Positions 16,910 through 21,954 of a stretch of 21,954 nucleotides of DNA are shown one piece after another (within the stretch, counting starts at the first letter, position 1; every line of letters starts with the position of its first letter). This DNA comes from Phoronis ovalis. Taxonomy: Eukaryota; Phoronida; Phoronidae. A model generated the notes under the pieces. That model saw only the letters and a list, made by a program, of their open reading frames with translations, did not search any database and was not told the DNA's origin. The translations under genes were made by a program, and so were the position numbers. The stretch covers positions 1 through 21,954 of the forward strand of contig JAOXYB010094049.1 in NCBI GenBank assembly GCA_028565635.1, given 5' to 3'.

Positions 16910-18490
16910 ACATATTTAAATTTAAAATCAAGAACTAGTTTATTCGAACGACAGTGTGTGCATTCTATCGGAGTGTCCAATTCTATAAAGATAGGTCTAA
17001 GTATTCCACAGTAGGATAGACTTCGTTAAGATGCATCATCAGAACGAGGCTATTATAACATTTCAGCTTTCGTTTTGGTTCCTTTTCATTCCAGATGTTT
17101 TGTAATTACATATGTGGCAATTTGTAACAAAACACAACTATTTCTGACCATCGACATTGGAATTCGGGTCTATTTGCTATTAAATTAGTGCGATTAATGG
17201 GTACGTTTTTAAATAAAAAAATATCTACTAGTATATTATATCAGATCGAGGTTGAATGTCCATACCACCATGCATATCATAAGATGATATAACTATTATA
17301 AATTGGTACACATACACACTATAACGGAGGAGCCTGAGGAAATGTGAAAGCAATTTAGTGTTTAAGAGTGTAACCTGTAACTTTCTATTTAAATCAAAGT
17401 GTAGAAGCCATTTTTTTTTGCGGCCAAGCTTTTAGTAGTCATATCATTCACACTGAAAACACAGAACGCTCAAAAACATATAAGCGTGACTGCACGAAAC
17501 CGTTACTTAATTTTTTATCGAAATTCATGAAATTTGATGATCAAAACGGTCATGAAAAGGTCAAGTCTGATTACATGTAAGGGTAAGTGAAATTCAACAA
17601 CAAACCATTACTCCGCGCGGTAGGAGGTGTTTGCTAAAAAATGGCTACATATTATCTATTATAATGCAAAGGAATACGAGAGCGGTTCCTTTTTTAAGAC
17701 TTCTAGAGTAAATAGCTAGAAGTCAAGTGGTAGATGTCGACATGCTTATTTTATATTGCACACAGCTTTATTTTTATTTTTCGTAGGCTGAAACATTGAG
17801 ATTTATCTCCTAATCTTCATCTTTCAAATACATTCTTGTCACTGAAAAGCAAAACAAAAATTGAACAAACAGTATGTAAGTAGGACAGGTGTTACAGCAA
17901 ATAATAAATTAACGCTTTTATCGTTCTTTTAATCATGTTAATTATAAAACAAGTAATGATATATAACACAAATGTGTGCGTTAGCTATGTTTAATTTTCA
18001 CTTTCTGATTGATGGCATGGAATTGTTACTTTATCTCCCTGACTGAAATCCATACGGTAACATTAATTGTTAGGTCTTTAGAAGCGTTTACTAATTGCTT
18101 TTGTACCTGCTTGGCGTAAAATCAAAACGTTTTTTGCTTATTTAATTTGGGAGCACGGAGACTTTCTTTTTTTTTTGCTTGTCAATTTCAAATCGGTAAT
18201 TCTCAAAATAACAAAAACACACCCCCCTTTTGAAATAGTGTCTGACGGCCCTGCATCTATACCGAAAAGTATGTACAATTGTTTTAAAATAACTATCGGT
18301 ATGCTACTATGAATATTAGGAATTCGGAAACAATGACATATTTATTCTACATGTTAAGCAACGGGGCATGATTGTTAAACTTGTTAAAAAAAGTTATTTA
18401 AACTAATCTTAATTGTTGCGTTTTGTTAAATTTAATGACAAAAAATTAATTCAAATTGTCAAATAAATGAAAGCCCTATCGCGACATGCC

Positions 18491-18560
18491 AATAAGGCGC
18501 TGTACGTGCCGCATCTCGAAAACAAAAGGCAGATTCGTGGGTCTATTATCAGCATACGAC
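18491..18560. repeat. Dispersed repeat, copy 2
   Basis: AATAAGGCGCTGTACGTGCC through GGGTCTATTATCAG, a diverged copy of the block at 5620-5690 in the same orientation. Confidence 0.7.
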
Positions 18561-18956
18561 ATTAGAAGCCCATTGCTATAAACCTCACTGCACTCTCAAC
18601 AATCACACCATACCTTCCTCCTTCAATTTCCAACAGTGAGATTCCCTCGAGGCATAAATGGTTTGACACACAGCTTGATCGAGGTACAACGAAGACGTTT
18701 TACCGCAAGTACCCCTTGGTTTACTGTTACAATGTTTCACCTTTTACAATAAATGCATACAATTTAAGTATTAATATAAAATACAGAACAACTGCGTATA
18801 TCTATCCACCAAACAACAATGTTTACTGATCTCACTTCTTACACCATTATGTCACCATTGATGGCGAAGGGCAGTAAACCAGATCTTAATAAATGTTGAG
18901 TAACAAATAAATACACGCAAGAGTAAAATAAAACGATCTTATTTACAACACAATAG

Positions 18957-19190
18957 ATGTGTGTGTTTGTGTGTGCATGCGTGTATGTGTGTATGTGTGT
19001 GTGTGTGTATGTGTGTGTATGTGTGTGTGACTGCGTGTGTGTCTGTGTGTGTGTGTGTATGTCTGTCTGTATGTCTGTGTGTCTATGTGTGTCTCTGTGT
19101 GTGTGTATCTGTCTCTATCTCTATCTCTATCTATGTGTCTATATGTGTCTCTATCTATCTCTATCTATCTCTATCTATCTCCATCTAGCT
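18957..19190. repeat. Compound microsatellite: (TG)n-rich then (CTAT)n-rich
   Basis: About 150 bases of interrupted TG repeats with TATG and CTGT variants, followed by about 85 bases of CTAT/ATCT repeats. Alternating purine-pyrimidine TG runs can adopt Z-DNA. Confidence 0.97.
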
Positions 19191-19194
19191 ATCT

Positions 19195-19297
19195 ATAGGA
19201 TGAACTAGTCGAAAACTACTCTTCACTCATTTCCATAATGGCTCGGATTGGTGGGCGGAAAATGAGTGAAGAGTAGTTTTCGACTAGTTCATCCTAT
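19195..19297. repeat. Near-perfect 103-bp foldback palindrome
   Basis: The left arm 19195-19234 (ATAGGATGAACTAGTCGAAA, then ACTACTCTTCACTCATTTCC) is matched by its reverse complement at 19257-19297, with one extra A as the only difference over about 40 bases; the spacer is 22 bases. It directly abuts the microsatellite. Such perfect arms suggest a recent foldback element or transposon end. Confidence 0.93.
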
Positions 19298-19584
19298 CTT
19301 CAGATTATCGCCTCGTGTCACTGCTGAATGTGACGTCATATCCTGCCAAATGAAGTCTGCAAGATGGAAATTTTGCATTGATCTTAGTGGTAATGGATTT
19401 GTGGGATAAAAGTCACCTTGAGGAGTACTAATCGAGCTTAAAGTGACAGATAACAGAAGAAGAAGTATCACTGACAAAGAAGGCAACAATATTGCTTTGA
19501 ATTATTTGATTTTTTTACATACGGTGAGTGTTTTTGAAAGAGATCATGCAACTTCTACTGGTTTTAACACTATTTGGGCTATGA

Positions 19585-19619
19585 CCCTATGGCTTCGCCA
19601 TAGGCAAGCCATAGTAGGG
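19585..19619. repeat. Small hairpin with two alternative stems
   Basis: CTATGGCTT can pair with GCCATAG at 19597-19603 (tight TTC loop) or with AAGCCATAG at 19606-19614, extended by CCC/GGG. No role can be assigned. Confidence 0.6.
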
Positions 19620-20139
19620 CCATAAAGCTAGGACTAGTTAACGGACTACATATAAACTCATACACTGACGTGACAAAAGGTATGTACACATCCCTGTGAG
19701 TAGTTAGATGTGACACAATTGTGCGCTTCAGTCCATAGCCTCTAGTAACCAATTAAATGTGAAATGTAATTTGTTATACAATAAAAGTTTATTAAATAGT
19801 TGTTTTAGTCCATGACGTTATACCCATTAATGGAATCCCGAGGGTTTGAAATTGAGATACATTATTTAATTTAATATGCATTATAAATATTGTATGTAAC
19901 AACTTAATTAGTAAACCCTGGGTTTTTCAAAACTGACTTGCTTCATCAAACTAGCGTGATCAGCATTCTGAAACTTCACATTGGACAATCATTAAATAGG
20001 GTCTAATCAGTAACCCAACAAGAAACCATGGAGCTTATACAAGTAATCCCTAAAAAAAGACGAACTGTTAGTAAAATTGGATATGTATATAGCAAAAATG
20101 AAACTAAAACTAGAGATATGAATAGGGAGCAAACGCTAT

Positions 20140-20145
20140 TTTATT
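20140..20145 (-). promoter_or_regulatory. Poly(A) signal of the C-type lectin gene
   Basis: TTTATT on the + strand is AATAAA on the - strand, about 60 bases after the stop codon at 20206. Position and strand fit a terminal exon. Confidence 0.6.
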
Positions 20146-20205
20146 TACGATGAATTGACATCCACGCAAAATACAGTAAACATTCATGTTCAACTTTGTT
20201 TGACT

Positions 20206-20438
20206 TTAGGTATTATCACTTTTAACAAAAGTGCTTGTTTCATATTGACAAACGAAGTGGAACTTTTGATTACAAGGATAATCTTTCCACATATAGTTGT
20301 AATCAGAATCCATGGCAACACAATCTCTGTCATTATTTACCAGACGAGTTGGACAATCACGTGACCACTCTACGTTGGTTCCCAGATGGCTACCATCGGA
20401 ATATAAGAATGAGCCCTCTTGATACATGTCATCCAAAC
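20206..20438 (-). CDS. CTL gene exon D: C-type lectin domain, C-terminal half, stop
   Basis: Acceptor TTTTTTATTGACAG, phase 1 in, ends in TAA. It reads LDDMYQEGSFLYSDGSH, then VEWSRDCPTRLVNNDRDCVA and YPCNQKFHFVCQYE. The conserved Cys pattern (DC..., PC..., FVC) is complete. Where EPN/QPD and WND would sit, the sequence has no EPN and reads MWKD, so canonical Ca2+/sugar ligands are missing or altered. Confidence 0.93.
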
Positions 20439-21940
20439 CTGTCAATAAAAAAATGTTTTAATATTCGATGATTATCTGTGAAGTAATTGTATTTGAGAGT
20501 CGGATGTTTGTTTTGGATATAATTCTGTTGCTGATTACATTACGTAATAGTTGATTTACCTGTAAAATTTTGTGCAACAACAACTATTTCTGTAAGCCAG
20601 TGAATGCAATAGAATTTACGCATTAATATTCCATTATCCTCTTTCAAGCTATAGACATAACATCTTTTCAATTTGAAAACACTCGTTATGATCATACCGG
20701 AGCATCTAACAAACATTAGATAAGTAACATAGTTCTAATTCAACCAAGAGATAATTTATTATCGTCTATTTTTTTGCAAAGAATAATGATTTGCATACGT
20801 TAATGATCACCTATCTCTAAATACTGTAATTATTTATAACTGTGTTACCTATCCAGTTGCTCGTGTTCACTCCTGCGTGTAATGTGCTCGTGAGAAACTT
20901 GTGTGTTTCTTTATCGTTTACTATAGCCAGCAAACCATGATGTGTGGAACAGTAAGCATCGGCTTCATAGTAAGAAGTTGTTGAGTTTGAAAATTCAAAA
21001 CATTTATCTTTGAATAAAACTGTGCCAGGTGCACAAGGTTCTAACTCTGTAATACAACAGTCAAATAATGATGTTTTTATTTTGAGGTTAATAATATACA
21101 TTTTTGCGTTCATTATGGAGTTGTAACTGGTCGAATCAGATTGAAAAATTATAATAGTGGGCAAGGCAGCAGGACTAGGACTAATGAAATAGACGGCGCA
21201 TGTCTAACAGATACATTAAAATGTGTCATAATGGATGGATGGATGAACGGATGGATATGTACAGTCCAGGAAACCCAGGTGCAATAGCTTCTGGTATTGC
21301 AAATATTTGCAATCATACAATAGTAGATTTGTTATAATAAATTACTTTTATCTTACTTTTGCATTCATGTGATGAAGAAACTCCAATGTGTTCAGTCTGA
21401 TTTCCACTAGGACAAGATAAACATTTAGATTTTCCTGCTAGGCTTTGGTAACTATCAAGCGGACACAATTTGCATTGACCATTTGTAAGATCGTGGTGAG
21501 ATCCAGGTGCACATTCATCTGCAAAACGTAAAACCAACATGTTAACAAGACCAAATTCCACTGAGAATACCAGATCTTTTTCATATGGCAGGTAACTAGC
21601 CCAATTACAAAAACAATGTAAACGTATAACTATCCCAAAGATCTGTTTCAGAGTCACTGCAACATTGCCTCTTACAATTGCATTACACCAGTATTTGTAT
21701 CTTTGTCTCTGCTATACTATAATAAATCATCTTTTATGAGTTTATATTACATGTTCACAAAACGCGGGTACAGTTTTTTAAAACTTACAGCATTCGTCTC
21801 CACGCATAACTAGGTATTCTCCGCAGATTGGCAATGGGTTGCTAGCGGTAATTAATTTCACGTCCACTGTTACAGTGTGAGTCTGGTTCATTGTCACATT
21901 TAAAGCAGACGCATGCCTCTTTATGTTCTTAATGACTTCA
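20206..21940 (-). CDS. GCC2/GCC3 cysteine-rich + C-type lectin domain protein, 4 visible exons, 5' partial
   Basis: Exons in transcription order: 21940-21789, 21518-21357, 21046-20849, 20438-20206. Phases agree at every junction and give 247 complete codons and a TAA stop. Approximate residues: unassigned segment 1-36, GCC2/GCC3-type (SVEP1/ephrin-receptor-like) cysteine-rich module 37-105, C-type lectin domain 106-240, and a short tail ending VKSDNT. No TM segment is visible, and the CTLD is C-terminal, so this part would be extracellular, either secreted or attached through the missing N-terminal region. The CTLD lacks EPN/QPD, so calcium-dependent sugar binding is doubtful. It converges on the RTK gene. 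The first exon is bounded by CCATAG just inside the window edge, so further exons lie outside. Confidence 0.88.
20439..20848 (-). other. Intron splitting the C-type lectin domain
   Basis: Phase 1 intron directly after WIG of the CTLD. No internal features recognised. Confidence 0.5.
20849..21046 (-). CDS. CTL gene exon C: C-type lectin domain, N-terminal half
   Basis: Acceptor TTGTATTACAG, donor GATAG/GTAACA, phase 1-1. It reads CAPGTVLFKDKCFEFSNSTT, then ADAYCSTHHGLLAIVNDKET and SNWIG. The extra N-terminal Cys pair marks a long-form CTLD; AxxYC...LAxV...E...F is the usual alpha1/alpha2 pattern, and WIG is completed as WIGLDD by the next exon. Confidence 0.93.
21047..21356 (-). other. Intron of the C-type lectin gene
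   Basis: Contains a short ATGG/GGAT microsatellite at about 21231-21256; nothing else seen. Confidence 0.5.
21357..21518 (-). CDS. CTL gene exon B: GCC2/GCC3 (ephrin-receptor-like) module
   Basis: Acceptor TACGTTTTGCAG, donor AAAA/GTAAGA, phase 1-1 (54 codons). It reads ECAPGSHHDLTNGQCKLCPL, then DSYQSLAGKSKCLSCPSG and HECK. The C-x-x-C-P...YQ...G...C-x-x-CP spacing is that of GCC2/GCC3 repeats found in SVEP1-like proteins and Eph receptors. Confidence 0.88.
21789..21940 (-). CDS. CTL gene exon A: unassigned segment into cysteine-rich module
   Basis: On the minus strand TTTTTTCCATAG precedes 21940 and GTAAGT follows 21789; phase 2 in and 1 out. It reads NVTMNQTHTVTVDVKLITAS then ICGEYLVMRGDEC. 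The first 36 residues, with two potential N-glycosylation sites, are not recognised. The last part opens the CxxC-type repeat continued by the next exon. Confidence 0.7.
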
Positions 21941-21954
21941 CTATGGAAAAAATA

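Larger units (their letters stand above)
16470..20205. other. RTK 3' UTR and intergenic region between convergent genes
   Basis: Holds the out-of-frame tail (to 16561), a likely poly(A) signal (16904), a dispersed repeat (18491-18560), a microsatellite (18957-19190), a foldback palindrome (19195-19297), a small bistable hairpin (19585-19619) and the poly(A) signal of the opposite gene (20140). I see no further gene; the open frames within the microsatellite are artefacts of the repeat. Confidence 0.55.

Noticed and set aside
17398-17655. Possible MITE with GTAG(AA)GCCATTTTTT ends
   Set aside because: Only about 15 bases match, mostly a T run, with no convincing target duplication.
18957-19208. 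Cysteine/valine-rich open frames across the TG microsatellite
   Set aside because: Produced by the simple repeat in every frame; not a gene.

Overview
This is animal genomic DNA. It is AT-rich and intron-rich, with short exons bounded by GT/AG sites, no operon structure, and many short non-autonomous repeats. The domain content (F-type lectin, CCP/sushi, LamG-like, GCC2/GCC3 cysteine-rich, C-type lectin and an animal receptor tyrosine kinase) points to a marine invertebrate. A bivalve mollusc is the best guess, because these lectin modules are strongly expanded there, but species and phylum are inference.

Two protein-coding genes can be assembled, both incomplete at their 5' ends. (1) On the + strand, 17 exons between 2094 and 16469 join in one unbroken frame (870 complete codons plus stop). 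They encode a single-pass receptor: one CCP/sushi module, one F-type lectin (fucolectin) domain, one LamG-like jellyroll domain, a Ser/Thr-rich stalk built from two mini-exons, a transmembrane helix, a juxtamembrane segment, and a complete tyrosine kinase closest by motif to the MET/TAM (AXL-MER-TYRO3) group. The tail carries an EYLDL motif of the type found in FGFRs. The ectodomain is unlike that of MET (Sema-PSI-IPT) or TAM (Ig-FN3) receptors. (2) On the - strand, four exons between 21940 and 20206 encode a GCC2/GCC3 (SVEP1/ephrin-receptor-like) cysteine-rich module followed by a C-type lectin domain at the protein C-terminus, with a poly(A) signal after the stop. The two genes converge tail to tail across about 3.7 kb.

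Layout: 1-2093, no assignable exon, with one compositionally distinct patch at 1004-1171. 2094-3588, CCP and F-lectin exons. 4159-8855, LamG exons, the first two closely bracketed by two copies of a MITE-like repeat. 9785-11079, stalk and TM exons. 11625-16469, juxtamembrane and kinase exons. 16470-20205, 3' UTR, dispersed repeat, long TG/CTAT microsatellite and a near-perfect foldback palindrome. 20206-21940, the C-type lectin gene.

The introns hold at least four inverted-repeat (MITE or foldback) elements: 3774-4142 with a truncated relative at 4685-4920; 8950-9113 with a 5-bp target duplication; 12051-12277; and 15578-15900. The most notable points are the lectin-type receptor kinase itself, an out-of-frame acidic tail just after its stop (suggesting a recent C-terminal truncation), and a possible extra exon at 5454-5551.
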